Positions 1 through 9,050 of a DNA stretch of 64,000 nt are shown piece by piece. The stretch covers positions 126,722-190,721 of the forward strand of contig JANXCQ010000003.1 in the NCBI GenBank assembly GCA_025060195.1, read 5' to 3'. The position numbers were made by a program, and so were the translations under genes. This DNA comes from Gemmatales bacterium (GTDB lineage: Bacteria > Planctomycetota > Planctomycetia > Gemmatales > HRBIN36). The notes beneath the pieces were generated by a model that searched no databases, had not been told where the DNA came from, and saw only the letters and a list, made by a program, of their open reading frames with translations. Within the stretch, counting starts at the first letter, position 1. Each line of letters opens with the position of its first letter.

Positions 1-42
1 CCGTTTCTGAAATTATGCTTAGAAGTCCCCTAAAAGTTGTAC

Positions 43-900
43 TCATTCCTCCTCGCGCACTAGAGCAAAAAAGAGTTCGCGAAGTCGTCTAGTGACGGGG
101 CCTGGCTTGCCTGTGCCGATGACGCGGCCGTCACACTTCACCACAGGAATAATTTCCGCAGCCGTTCCCGTCAGAAAACACTCATCCGCGGTGTACACGT
201 CATGGCGAGTTAAAGCATCCTCACGCACGGGGATCCCATCTCGTTTAGCCAACTCAATGACCGCATTCCGCGTAATACCCTCGAGAATGCCCGCATCTAA
301 AGGGGGCGTTCGTAACGTCCCGCGGGTAACGAGGAAAATATTGTCGCCAGTGCACTCAGCCACTTCCCCTTTGTGGTTCAACATCAAGGCCTCTAAACAA
401 CCCGCTTCAATGGCTTCGAGCTTTGCCAAAATATTGTTTAGATAATTCAACGATTTGATCCGTGGACTCAATGCGTTTGGGTGATTGCGAATCGTGCTCA
501 CAGTAACGATCTCTAAACCATTCTCATACAATTCGGGGGGATAAAGTTGTATATGATCCGTGATCACGATCACTTGGGGATCGCTAGTTTTGCGTGGATC
601 TAAACCCAGTGAGCCTGCCCCGCGCGTAACTACGACACGGATATATGCGTCCTTGAGTCCATTTAGCTCCAGCGTTTGACGAATCACCGCTGCCAATTCT
701 TCTTGGGTCATCGGGATGACGAGCTGAATCGCCTTAGCGGAGTCGTAGAGGCGCTTGAGATGCTGCTGCAACCGGAAAATTTTACCTCCATAAGATCGGA
801 TACCTTCAAACACGCCGTCTCCGTAAAGCAACCCATGATCATAAACACTAATTTTCGCCTCCGCTTTATCGTAAAACTTCCCGCTAATATAGACCTTCAT
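43..900 (-). CDS. ilvE: Branched-chain amino acid aminotransferase
   Basis: Fold-type IV PLP-dependent aminotransferase of 285 residues, a normal length for the family. It should interconvert leucine, isoleucine or valine with their 2-oxo acids, using glutamate/2-oxoglutarate, in the cytoplasm. The N-terminus shows the family pattern VYDHGLLYGDGVFEGIR (about residues 19-35). The PLP lysine is K149 within SPRIKSLNYLNN, and a late glycine/threonine phosphate-binding stretch reads FLTGTAAEI. It is the last gene of a minus-strand run (lysS, permease, ATPase, ilvE), and its start overlaps the stop of the upstream ATPase gene by 4 nt, which suggests translational coupling. D-amino acid transaminase and aminodeoxychorismate lyase share the fold. 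The arginine-containing VFEGIRSY segment favours IlvE, but substrate choice is inferred. Confidence 0.88.
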   Translation of the reverse strand: MKVYISGKFYDKAEAKISVYDHGLLYGDGVFEGIRSYGGKIFRLQQHLKRLYDSAKAIQLVIPMTQEELAAVIRQTLELNGLKDAYIRVVVTRGAGSLGLDPRKTSDPQVIVITDHIQLYPPELYENGLEIVTVSTIRNHPNALSPRIKSLNYLNNILAKLEAIEAGCLEALMLNHKGEVAECTGDNIFLVTRGTLRTPPLDAGILEGITRNAVIELAKRDGIPVREDALTRHDVYTADECFLTGTAAEIIPVVKCDGRVIGTGKPGPVTRRLRELFFALVREEE

Positions 901-1667
901 GGCGACGCTCCTCCACAGGTTAGCGCTGCTGACAAATTCCGAGGTTCCGTCAGCGGTGTCAGCTTTCCCTCTGCCAAGCGCAGCACACGATCGGCTTGCT
1001 GAGCCAACTCCCAGTTATGCGTTACCATGATGATAGTCAGCTTGTGAGTACGGTTCAAGTCGCGGAGTAAGGCAGTTACCTCTTGCGCTGATTGCAAATC
1101 TAAGTTTCCTGTGGGTTCGTCAGCCAGTAACAGGCGCGGACGATTCATCAAGGCTCGCGCCATCGCGGCTCTTTGCATTTCCCCGCCGCTGAGCTCCTGG
1201 GGTCGGCTTCGCGCCCGTTTTCTCAAGCCTAAACGGTCGAGCCACTCCCAGGCTCGCCGATGAGCCTCCCAGCGCCGAAGCCACCAGCTCCAGAGTGAGC
1301 ATTGAATCATTGCGGGCATCAATACATTTTCCAGCAAGGTGAGCTCTGGCAGGAGATGATAAAACTGGAAGATAAAGCCAATCTCACAGTTCCTCAACCG
1401 ATCCTTCTCAGATGCGGACAGGCGGTCCACCCGCCGACCCGCAAACCACACCTCACCTCGATCGGGTACATCTAAGGTTCCTAATAAGTGCAACAGAGTG
1501 CTTTTGCCCGACCCGGATGCACCTACAATCGCTATTAATTCTCCCTCTTCCACGCGTAAATCAACTCCCCGCAACACAGATATTTCATGACGTCCCTTAT
1601 GATAACTTTTATGTAAGTCTCGCGCCTCTAGCAGGATAGATGAATTGGGCATGGCAATTGGGCTCAC
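897..1667 (-). CDS. ABC transporter ATP-binding protein, LolD/MacB-like
   Basis: Cytoplasmic ATPase subunit of 256 residues that energises the FtsX-type permease encoded just upstream (15-nt gap). Walker A is GASGSGKST (49-57), the signature is LSGGEMQ (159-165), and Walker B/D-loop is [12 protein letters not shown] (about 179-190). The combination of this signature with EPTGNLD is typical of the LolD/MacB/FtsE family, which drives mechanotransmission and not substrate passage. A second ATG five codons downstream (MPNSSILL) is an equally plausible start. A somewhat long hydrophobic segment (SLWSWWLRRWEAHRRAW, about 124-140) lies between the Q-loop and the signature. By family knowledge the likely job is lipoprotein release from the inner membrane; this is inference from pairing with a LolC/E-like permease. 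Confidence 0.85.
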   Translation of the reverse strand: MSPIAMPNSSILLEARDLHKSYHKGRHEISVLRGVDLRVEEGELIAIVGASGSGKSTLLHLLGTLDVPDRGEVWFAGRRVDRLSASEKDRLRNCEIGFIFQFYHLLPELTLLENVLMPAMIQCSLWSWWLRRWEAHRRAWEWLDRLGLRKRARSRPQELSGGEMQRAAMARALMNRPRLLLADEPTGNLDLQSAQEVTALLRDLNRTHKLTIIMVTHNWELAQQADRVLRLAEGKLTPLTEPRNLSAALTCGGASP

Positions 1668-1682
1668 ACGTATGCATTTAGC

Positions 1683-3239
1683 TTATTCCCAGCGCACCGC
1701 ACGCGCGGGATGCAAGAGTGCCGCTTTCAGCGCCGGATAAACGCTTGCCAACACGGCAATGAAAAGCGCTCCAACATTTACCAGAAGCACCATACTCAGT
1801 TGCATATCCGTCGGAATCTTATCAAAGTAGTACACGCTGCGATTAAACACCTCTTGACCTGTCCAGTAAGCAAGCGCCTGTTCGATCTCATTTATGTAAA
1901 CCGTAATGGCTATACCTAAAGTCGTACCTAGTCCTGCTCCCACTAGCCCAAGAAACAAACCATAACTGAGGAAGAGGCCTAAGATGCCCGTATGGGAAGC
2001 CCCTAAAGATTTCAAGATTCCAATATCGCGCGTCTTTTCTACGACGATCGTATAAAAGATGGCGAAGATACCAAAGCCTGCCACGGCAATGATCAAAAAA
2101 AGGAGTACGTTTAGTATGCCACGTTCAATGGCAATGGCTGCTAATAAGGAACCCTGACGCTCTTCCCAAGTCTGCACCAAATAACTATAGGGGGGAAAAG
2201 CATCACTCTCGCTTAATAATCGGGTGGCCTCTGCAGCGTCCTGCCTATAATCTCGCAACTTTATATAGAGTGCCTTGGCCCGGTTCACCATGCCTCGTAA
2301 TCGCTGCATGTCGCGTAGGTGAATGAATACCAGGCGAGCGTCATATTCGCTCATCTCCGATTTAAATAAGTCGGTCACGACGAAAGTATCCTCCATAGGT
2401 CGAGGGTAGCCTTGGGTACCATCATGCCCAGGCAGGTCGAAGGAAGTTAATAACATCAGCGATACGCGATCCCCAGGACGCAATAAAAAGTAATCTTTCT
2501 CCGCATCGACAACTTGAGCATGGGGCTTACGGCAAGTCGCTATACTATAGCCTAAGATGATACCCGAAGGTTCACGCATTTCCGGCGGTAACTCGGGTGG
2601 CGTTGGCGGTGGCGGTAGTGGGGGAGCCTCTGAGTCGCCATCGAAGGGACTCGTTGGTCCATTTTGGCCAGGATCAAAGCGCCGAACTAACTCCTCTGGG
2701 TCTAACTTCCCATAGGTCATAGAGCGCCAATCCATTCGTCGCCGCATGCTCTCCATGACCTTTCTGAACCGACGCGCCGTTTCGCCCCGCACTTCCAAGC
2801 AATGCTCGGGATTCTTTTGGTGTTCCGGGTTCAATAAGTATTGAGCAAATTGGCCGACCCGGGCGCGACTGCTAGGCTCTACTCCGATCACCAACACAGG
2901 ACGAGTTATTACTTCCCGGCTATGCGGATAACTAAATTGCAAGATGCCAAAAGTTTCGATGGCTGGAGAGACCGCCTCCACGCGATCCCCTAAGATTTCG
3001 TAGACTTGTTTCACTTTTTGCTCCACATTCCAAAAGCCGCTATCACTTCGATGCTCGATGATGATATCCGCCAACAGTCCTCGGAGCCGATCCCGCAACT
3101 TATTAGCAAATCCGGCCATCACGCTATTCACGACTATTAGCGTAGCCACGCCTAACATGACACTAATAATACTCGCGAGGGCTAAATAGCGTGTCCGTAG
3201 GTAACGCCAAGCGAGCAACCATTTATACATACGGGACAC
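1683..3239 (-). CDS. LolC/E-like ABC permease (FtsX family)
   Basis: Inner-membrane permease of 518 residues. One transmembrane helix near the N-terminus (about 16-43, TRYLALASIISVMLG onward) is followed by a large periplasmic MacB-PCD-like domain, then three C-terminal helices beginning LLFLIIAVAGFGIFAIFYT; this is the topology of LolC/LolE. The usual post-helix motif VVEKTRDIGILKSLGAS is present. An unusual proline-rich stretch (EAPPLPPPPTPPELPPEM, about residues 204-221) interrupts the periplasmic domain. An AGGAG ribosome-binding site sits a few bases before the ATG. It is co-oriented with lysS upstream and the ATPase downstream. Lipoprotein release is the best guess; export of another envelope substrate cannot be excluded. 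Confidence 0.85.
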   Translation of the reverse strand: MSRMYKWLLAWRYLRTRYLALASIISVMLGVATLIVVNSVMAGFANKLRDRLRGLLADIIIEHRSDSGFWNVEQKVKQVYEILGDRVEAVSPAIETFGILQFSYPHSREVITRPVLVIGVEPSSRARVGQFAQYLLNPEHQKNPEHCLEVRGETARRFRKVMESMRRRMDWRSMTYGKLDPEELVRRFDPGQNGPTSPFDGDSEAPPLPPPPTPPELPPEMREPSGIILGYSIATCRKPHAQVVDAEKDYFLLRPGDRVSLMLLTSFDLPGHDGTQGYPRPMEDTFVVTDLFKSEMSEYDARLVFIHLRDMQRLRGMVNRAKALYIKLRDYRQDAAEATRLLSESDAFPPYSYLVQTWEERQGSLLAAIAIERGILNVLLFLIIAVAGFGIFAIFYTIVVEKTRDIGILKSLGASHTGILGLFLSYGLFLGLVGAGLGTTLGIAITVYINEIEQALAYWTGQEVFNRSVYYFDKIPTDMQLSMVLLVNVGALFIAVLASVYPALKAALLHPARAVRWE

Positions 3240-3297
3240 TCCTGAATTTCTTAGCCACTTGACAAGGCTGACGAAGTCCTTCTCGGAACTTTTATCC

Positions 3298-4776
3298 TCA
3301 TGATATTCCGCTGCGCTTCTCTGGTCGCAAGAGCGGAAATAGGATCACGTCGCGAATTGTTCGGCTGCCGGTCAGTACCATAACTAAACGGTCGATACCA
3401 ATGCCTAGCCCACCAGCTGGCGGCATACCGTATTTGAGTGCCTGAAGGAAGTCCTCATCCATCCGCGCCATCGACTCCTCTTCAGGCAGGCCCGCGAGTT
3501 GCCGGCGAAACGCCGCCTCCTGTGTTATCGGGTCATTCAATTCCGTATATGCATTAGCTAATTCCATCCCTTGAATGTAAAGTTCAAACCGCTCTGCTAG
3601 TTCAGGATTGTCCCGCTTGCGTTTTGTCAACGGACATAGTGATGCCGGATAATCATACACAAAAATAGGTCCTTGCAACTGATCACCTATAATCTTTTCA
3701 AAAAGATAATGAACCACTACATCCCGTTCCATATTGGTAGCATCTATGCCATAGCGCTGGGCTGCACGAAAGACCCCCTCTGTGTCCTGCCAATCCACAC
3801 CGATATATTCCCGGAATAGATCTGCATAACTCGCCCGTTTCCATGGTGGCGAAAAATCAAGCACAGTATTTCCTAACTTGAGTTGGCGGCCCTTCCCTAA
3901 AAGATCAACACAGGATAATATTAGTTTCTCCGTTAGCTCCATCATTGTATGATAGTCACCATATGCCTCGTAAAGCTCTAACATAGTAAACTCGGGGTTA
4001 TGTCTAGGGCTAATCCCTTCATTGCGAAACACCCGGCCAATCTCATAAATCTTCTCAAACCCCGCCACCAGAAGGCGCTTGAGATGCAATTCTAAGGCAA
4101 TCCGAAGGTATAAGTCGATACCTAAAGCATTGTGATGGGTCACGAACGGGCGTGCTGCCGCTCCCCCAGCAATGACTTGTAGAACTGGTGTCTCAACCTC
4201 CAAGTAGCCCAAACGATTGAGATAGTCTCGTATATGGGCTAGGAAGCGGATGCGCCACAGCGCTCGCTCGCGCACGTCGGCATTGTAAAGGAGGTCAAGA
4301 TAACGATGGCGCAGGGCAAACTCTGTGTCTGCTATGCCCGCCCACTTGTCGGGATGGGGTAATAACGATTTGGTAAGGAAATGTAGCTGGGTTGCAAATA
4401 TAGTCAATTCCCCCGTCTTAGTCTTGCCAAAATGACCGTCTACTCCGAGCCAATCCCCTAAATCGAGGCAGTCACATAGAGACCAGTCCTTTTCTGGTAC
4501 CTGCTTCTGGCCGATCAGAACTTGGATTTTGCCGGTGGCATCTACTAAATCGAGGAAAATGATACGGCCCATGCGGCGGATAGTATGAATGCGTCCGGCA
4601 ATTCTTACTCGGGGGCCTACCGCAAAGGGGTCACCTTCCGCCAACGGTAAAGCGCGCACTTTGGATATCGGCTGGTGATTTTCGAAACGGCCTCCCCAGG
4701 GGTCTAAACCCAGCGCTTCGATTTTCCTTAATTTCGCCAGTCGGTCCGCTTCGAATTTCTCTAAGGGACTAGTCAA
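3298..4776 (-). CDS. lysS: Lysyl-tRNA synthetase, class II
   Basis: Charges tRNA-Lys with lysine in the cytoplasm. The protein has 492 residues, normal for bacterial class II LysRS. An N-terminal OB-fold anticodon-binding domain (about 50-160, VRIAGRIHTIRRMGRIIFLDL) precedes the catalytic core. Motif 2 is FRNEGISPRHNPEFTMLE and motif 3 is GLGIGIDRLVMVLTGS near the C-terminus, followed by the characteristic IRDVILFPLLRPE. It is first in the minus-strand cluster that continues into the Lol-like permease and ATPase and ilvE, with a 58-nt gap to the permease. The 245-nt region beyond its start is divergent to the plus-strand acyltransferase-like gene and must hold promoters for both; no clear promoter boxes were picked out there. 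Confidence 0.97.
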   Translation of the reverse strand: MTSPLEKFEADRLAKLRKIEALGLDPWGGRFENHQPISKVRALPLAEGDPFAVGPRVRIAGRIHTIRRMGRIIFLDLVDATGKIQVLIGQKQVPEKDWSLCDCLDLGDWLGVDGHFGKTKTGELTIFATQLHFLTKSLLPHPDKWAGIADTEFALRHRYLDLLYNADVRERALWRIRFLAHIRDYLNRLGYLEVETPVLQVIAGGAAARPFVTHHNALGIDLYLRIALELHLKRLLVAGFEKIYEIGRVFRNEGISPRHNPEFTMLELYEAYGDYHTMMELTEKLILSCVDLLGKGRQLKLGNTVLDFSPPWKRASYADLFREYIGVDWQDTEGVFRAAQRYGIDATNMERDVVVHYLFEKIIGDQLQGPIFVYDYPASLCPLTKRKRDNPELAERFELYIQGMELANAYTELNDPITQEAAFRRQLAGLPEEESMARMDEDFLQALKYGMPPAGGLGIGIDRLVMVLTGSRTIRDVILFPLLRPEKRSGIS

Positions 4777-5021
4777 GGCTCGCTCGTTCCTTTATCTCCA
4801 TAGTTTTCCCAATTCGCACAAAAGCCAATCACTCAATCAGCATTGAAAGCCCGCTCCGTTGAGATTGTAGCGTGAGGTCTAAGCTCGTCAATCCAACATA
4901 GCGCTAGCGTGCAGGCCCGCAAGACAATTGGGCTTGCCCAGATAGACGCGGACGACATAATGTGTTCGGCTCGAACCTTTCATTAACCGGAATCTTCACA
5001 ATAAGGCCCAACAGATAAACC

Positions 5022-5822
5022 ATGTCGGAGCAAACTCGTTGCCTCAAAAACCCAAGAGCACCTGGCCCTGGCACGCCACGTTGGATTCGGCTATCGCCGT
5101 ATCGCAAAGTCATCATCGAGATGCTACATCACGCACGCAAGATACCTTCGATACCAGTCGCCCGGCCCATGAGGCTCGCTTCCCTAAGTCAAGCACGGCA
5201 GTGGTGTCCCAATCGGCCTTCGTGGACGGCGATTTTCGTTCGCGCCTACGGATTGCTGAGCGTTGAGTTCCCCGAATTACGCCGAGCCTATTTGCCTTAC
5301 CCTTGGCCACATCTATATCAACACCCCTTTAGCATTGCCAGTATAGCTGTGGAACGGATTATTGATGACGAGCCTGTTGTCCTGGCGGCTAAAATGTCCG
5401 CTCCAGAAAACCGTTCCCTCCAAGACATCCAGGCGCACTTAGATCGCTGGAAACGAGCCCCTATTGATGAAGTCTCCGAATTTCGCCAGTTACGCCGCCT
5501 CGGCCGCATGCCATTCTGGCTACGTAGATTCTTTTTCTGGCAAACTTTGACCTGGTCCGGTTCTAAGCGAGCTAAACGTTTTGGTACTTTTCTGGTGTCA
5601 AGCTACGGGAGCTTAGGTGCCGAGCAGTTACATCCCATCTGCCCGCTTACTACATTGCTGACCTTCGGTCCGATCAACGAAGATGGTGACGTCACGGTAA
5701 AAATTATCTACGATCACCGCGTGCTTGACGGACGACGTGTCGCCGCCGCTTTGGCACGCCTAGAAGAGATTCTTAGTACTGCCATCGCTACAGAATTACG
5801 GTCTCTATGTCAAGCAGCCTGA
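5022..5822 (+). CDS. Stand-alone 2-oxoacid dehydrogenase E2-like acyltransferase domain
   Basis: This 266-residue protein resembles only the catalytic (CAT-fold) domain of dihydrolipoamide acyltransferases. The N-terminal part has RIRLSPYRK-like spacing (WIRLSPYRKVIIEML) followed by IPSIPVARPM, matching the start of E2 catalytic domains. The C-terminus has the active-site motif DHRVLDG (231-237), where H232 and D236 would be the catalytic pair. No lipoyl domain or E1/E3-binding domain is present, and no E1 or E3 gene is nearby, so it is unlikely to be part of a normal pyruvate dehydrogenase. Its end overlaps the following epimerase gene by 16 nt, so the two are very probably co-expressed. The acyl donor and acceptor are unknown. 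Initiation is assigned at the first ATG; the divergent lysS gene lies 245 nt upstream. Confidence 0.72.
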   Translation: MSEQTRCLKNPRAPGPGTPRWIRLSPYRKVIIEMLHHARKIPSIPVARPMRLASLSQARQWCPNRPSWTAIFVRAYGLLSVEFPELRRAYLPYPWPHLYQHPFSIASIAVERIIDDEPVVLAAKMSAPENRSLQDIQAHLDRWKRAPIDEVSEFRQLRRLGRMPFWLRRFFFWQTLTWSGSKRAKRFGTFLVSSYGSLGAEQLHPICPLTTLLTFGPINEDGDVTVKIIYDHRVLDGRRVAAALARLEEILSTAIATELRSLCQAA

Positions 5823-6829
5823 ACCTTGGGTTTTGGCGCGACCGACCAGTGGCGGTTACAGGAGCGACTGGCTTTCTAGGCTCGCATGTTTGTCAACTAC
5901 TTGTTTCGCTCCAAGCGCGTGTACGAGCTTTGATACGGCCAAGCTCCATAACGCGCCACTTACGTGGTCTGGATCTAGAACTCGTAGTTGCTCCATTAGA
6001 CGATGAGCAGCTCTTAGTGAGAGCCTTAGGCGGTCAAGACATAATTTTGCACTTAGCAGGCTCGGTTCATTTTCGCAATGACTGGCAAAGCGCTTGGCAG
6101 ACAAATGTAGAAGGCAGCCGGCGTCTGCTAGAAGCGGCAAGCCGAGCTCGTGTAAGACGCATTGTCTATGTCAGTTCTATAGTAACTATTGGGGCTACTC
6201 GGGAACCCCATGTACTAGATGAAAGCACCCCATGGAACTTAAGCCACGTTGATGTGCCCTACATTCAAAGCAAACACTTTGCTGAACAATTAATCCTTGG
6301 CCATGCACATCGAGGATGGAACATCGTTGTGGTGAATCCTGGCTGTATAGTAGGACCGGATGATTATGGCCATAGCGAGTTTGGCGTATTATGTCGGCGT
6401 TTCTGGCATGGAAGAATCCCCTTCGTATTTCGAGGTGGAGCCAATTTTGTGGACGTCCGTGATGTGGCCCAGGGAGTTCTTCTAGCTGCACAATGGGGAC
6501 GGCGAGGTCATCGCTATATCTTAGGAGGTGTGAATCGCACTTGGTTGGATTTCTTTCGCGATTTAGCTCGTCTAAGTCCCAGGCCCATTCCTCGAATGTG
6601 GATGCCCACGGGCTTAGCTCCCGCGCTAGCTCTTCTTGGCCGATTTCTTGATCAACGTCCGGGTAAGCGGCCCTACTTAAGTAAGGCACAAGCTGAACTC
6701 ATCTCCTGGTTCTTCTTTGTGTCCAATCAAAAAGCCTCGGAAGAATTAGGCTATCGAGTAAGGTCGTGGCAAGAGACGATACGCGACACGTATATCTTTT
6801 GGATGCGACATGACCCAGATAGTCATTGA
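5807..6829 (+). CDS. NAD-dependent epimerase/dehydratase, extended SDR (paralogue 1)
   Basis: Extended short-chain dehydrogenase/reductase of 340 residues. The Rossmann motif TGATGFLGSH is at 18-27. The catalytic set is S123/S124 (YVSSIVTIG) with Y152 and K156 (PYIQSK). The C-terminal layout, ending in a KASEELGYRVRSW-type segment and a terminal ETIRDTYIFW helix, resembles dihydroflavonol reductase/3-beta-hydroxysteroid dehydrogenase and the hopanoid-associated sugar epimerase (HpnA) group. It starts inside the end of the E2-like gene (16-nt overlap) and is followed 62 nt later by a clear paralogue. A nucleotide sugar or lipid-linked hydroxyl/ketone is the probable substrate, but neither sequence nor context fixes it. 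Both paralogues keep the full catalytic set, so neither looks inactive. Confidence 0.85.
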   Translation: MSSSLNLGFWRDRPVAVTGATGFLGSHVCQLLVSLQARVRALIRPSSITRHLRGLDLELVVAPLDDEQLLVRALGGQDIILHLAGSVHFRNDWQSAWQTNVEGSRRLLEAASRARVRRIVYVSSIVTIGATREPHVLDESTPWNLSHVDVPYIQSKHFAEQLILGHAHRGWNIVVVNPGCIVGPDDYGHSEFGVLCRRFWHGRIPFVFRGGANFVDVRDVAQGVLLAAQWGRRGHRYILGGVNRTWLDFFRDLARLSPRPIPRMWMPTGLAPALALLGRFLDQRPGKRPYLSKAQAELISWFFFVSNQKASEELGYRVRSWQETIRDTYIFWMRHDPDSH

Positions 6830-6891
6830 GGGGATGAAGTGCACCACGCAGTAGATATCCGAAGAGGTCCCTGAGTAGAGCTGAGCAGAAC

Positions 6892-7947
6892 ATGCAGCCA
6901 AATCCGGATTTCTGGCGAGGCCGATTAGTCACGGTGACCGGCGGCACAGGTTTCTTGGGGTGGCACATAGTAAAGCTCTTATACAATCTAGGTGCCAGGA
7001 TACGCATTGTTGCATTACCGCTCGCGAATGGCCATCCAGTTCTGAATTTGCCTAATATAGAGACTAGATTCGGGGATATCCGCGACGCACAGGTTTTGGC
7101 GTCAGCACTAAAGGATTGTTCGATCATTTTTCATGTGGCAGGCCCAGTTGGGGTTACAGGGATTCATTCGTCCCTTATATTTGAGAGCCATGTAAAGGGT
7201 ACAGCAAACTTAATTCGCTATGCGCCTAAAAACGCGCGGATTGTTTATACTTCCAGTGTAACCACCATTGGGGCCAGCAAGCAGCCAGTTTCTCTTGATG
7301 AGAATCATAATTTCAATTTACAAAAACTTAGAGTGCCGTATATTCATGCTAAACGGAAGGCGGAACAACTTGCGCTTAGCTTTGCGCGTGAAGGCTATTG
7401 GGTTCTTGCAGTCAACCCAGGATACTTGCTCGGTCCTGAGGACTATGCTCCTTCCGTCATGGGGCGCTTTTGCCGGCGTTTCTGGCAGGGGCGTATTTGG
7501 CTGGTGCCCAACGGAGGTATCAACGTGGTAGATGTTCGGGATGTTGCACTGGGCCACCTGCTAGCTGCAGAACACGGCCGGCCAGGTCAACGGTATATTT
7601 TAGGAGGCCATAACCTGAGTTTCTTGCAATTGTGTCAAGAGCTGAGTCAACCGGCACAAATTTGTCCACGATACTTGGCAAGTTGTCCAAAGTTGCTGCT
7701 GTCAAGTGCCGCTTTGCTCGCGCATGCTTATAGCTGGTGGCGTAAGAAAGAGCCATATCCCTCTTTTGGCCATGTACATATCGGTTATTATTACTGGTAT
7801 TTTTCGAGCCAAAAAGCAAGGGAGGAGTTAGGGTACAGGATTCGTGACCTGAGCGTTACGATCCAAGACACCTGGGACTGGCACTACCGGGACGAAATGC
7901 CTAAGTGGCGAAGTTTACAGCGTTGGTGGTTACGACCAGCAGCGTAG
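6892..7947 (+). CDS. NAD-dependent epimerase/dehydratase, extended SDR (paralogue 2)
   Basis: Second extended SDR of 351 residues, clearly related to the preceding gene. Both begin with an FWRxRxVxVTG block; here the Rossmann motif is TGGTGFLGWH (16-25) and the catalytic residues are S121/S122 (YTSSVTTIG), Y150 and K154 (PYIHAK). Shared later blocks include VNPGYLLGPEDY, CRRFWQGR, VDVRDVALG and GQRYILGG. The C-terminus adds about ten residues rich in W and R. A tandem duplication followed by divergence is the simplest origin. Two related dehydrogenase/epimerase steps acting with the E2-like acyltransferase on one substrate is an inference from gene order alone. After the stop there is a gene-poor region of 1.1 kb. 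Confidence 0.85.
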   Translation: MQPNPDFWRGRLVTVTGGTGFLGWHIVKLLYNLGARIRIVALPLANGHPVLNLPNIETRFGDIRDAQVLASALKDCSIIFHVAGPVGVTGIHSSLIFESHVKGTANLIRYAPKNARIVYTSSVTTIGASKQPVSLDENHNFNLQKLRVPYIHAKRKAEQLALSFAREGYWVLAVNPGYLLGPEDYAPSVMGRFCRRFWQGRIWLVPNGGINVVDVRDVALGHLLAAEHGRPGQRYILGGHNLSFLQLCQELSQPAQICPRYLASCPKLLLSSAALLAHAYSWWRKKEPYPSFGHVHIGYYYWYFSSQKAREELGYRIRDLSVTIQDTWDWHYRDEMPKWRSLQRWWLRPAA

Positions 7948-9050
7948 ATGGGTTATCCGTTAGTATCATGCTGACTAAATACGTTTCGCCGGCTGGTAAC
8001 AACTGCGGCCAAGTTGTTATAGCTAGGCAAGCTAATATCTTTATGAAATAGCGACCCTGGCTTCGAAACTTAAGATCGAGCCATAAAGAATAATGGGGAA
8101 AACTCTCAAAAGCTAGGCTGGAGCACTCGGTCGGTGCAATTTGGCATTTCGTTATTTCCTGAACACTGGAAAACCGATAATAATTACCTGATAGTTGCGG
8201 CAAGAACGAATGATTGTTATGCAATGTTGCTAACTCGCGTTCAAGGAAAACCAAGGTGACAGCAAAAGTTGGTCCTATCGAAGTGCCATGCGTCGAGTAC
8301 CTTGACGTTTTCCGCATTTTCCAGGTCAGGCCCGTCCAATATAAACCCCGAGCGAAGATGTTGAGTATTCGCTTGGCATCTAACGAAGCAATCCTGTTGA
8401 CCATGACGGCTCAAGTGCAAAATTTGCCGGATAAAGTTTTTAGCATTTGGCAGTTCGTTGAAATAAATTTGTTGGTAACTTAAGTTGCATAAGTGATAGT
8501 ATAAGGTCGGGAAATGTGCATACGATTATTAATCTAGACAGTTGATTAAAAAACGTAAATATGCCCTTTATATATAGTGGATATTGATGGCCTAGGCCGT
8601 GCTCGAAGTGCTTGAGATGATATGGTGAGAATTATCGACAAGATAATCATGTGCATGCTGGACTAAATGACTGAATTCGTCGGCGAGAAAAGCCTCAGAG
8701 AGGTTAGCACATCCAAATGTGAAGGCGAAGCAAAATGCCTTTACGCCGGCTGGCAAAGATTTTCCTCTGATGTGAAAGGCGCTTTTTCGGGTTCCCATCC
8801 GTGAAGTGCAGAGGTTAGACTTTTGGAGCATCGGGGCTGGGTATGTTGATCCGAGCATATCATAGAACACGGTCGATTTCCATGGATCATGAGATATAGA
8901 GATGATCGGAGAATTGTTAAGTAAATATAGATTGGCTAACTGGCCAATCTAATGAAAGTCGATTAGCGTCGAAAGCTTTTTCGCAGCTACCCTTCCGGTA
9001 ATTGGTAAGAGTAATCTCAGCAGTGTGGATGGTAATATAGTGTGGCGTGG
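7948..9050. other. Gene-poor region between epimerase 2 and the pilin gene
   Basis: No convincing gene is seen on either strand. Two minus-strand open frames (7901-8404 and 8592-8870) have no recognisable domain, and the first runs antisense into the end of the epimerase gene, so both were rejected. The DNA is visibly richer in A and T than the flanking genes. Several inverted repeats occur: TAACAAC/GTTGTTA (7997-8003 with 8013-8019), TCTTTATG/CATAAAGA (8038-8045 with 8092-8099), and the strong hairpin annotated at 8928-8951. The first two are near what chance would give in a kilobase. Confidence 0.6.
8928..8951 (-). terminator. Hairpin downstream of the pilin gene, possible terminator
   Basis: A perfect 9-bp stem (TAGATTGGC with GCCAATCTA) encloses a 6-nt loop about 100 nt past the pilin stop codon. 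On the minus strand it is followed by an A/T-rich stretch (ATATTTACTT) but not a continuous U run, so termination is plausible, not certain. It could also be a processing or stability hairpin. Confidence 0.4.

Noticed and set aside
7901-8404. Minus-strand open frame of 167 codons after the second epimerase gene
   Set aside because: It runs antisense into the end of a clear gene, has no recognisable domain, and composition does not look like the surrounding genes.
8592-8870. Minus-strand open frame of 92 codons
   Set aside because: No domain, no convincing ribosome-binding site, and it lies in a repeat-bearing AT-rich stretch.
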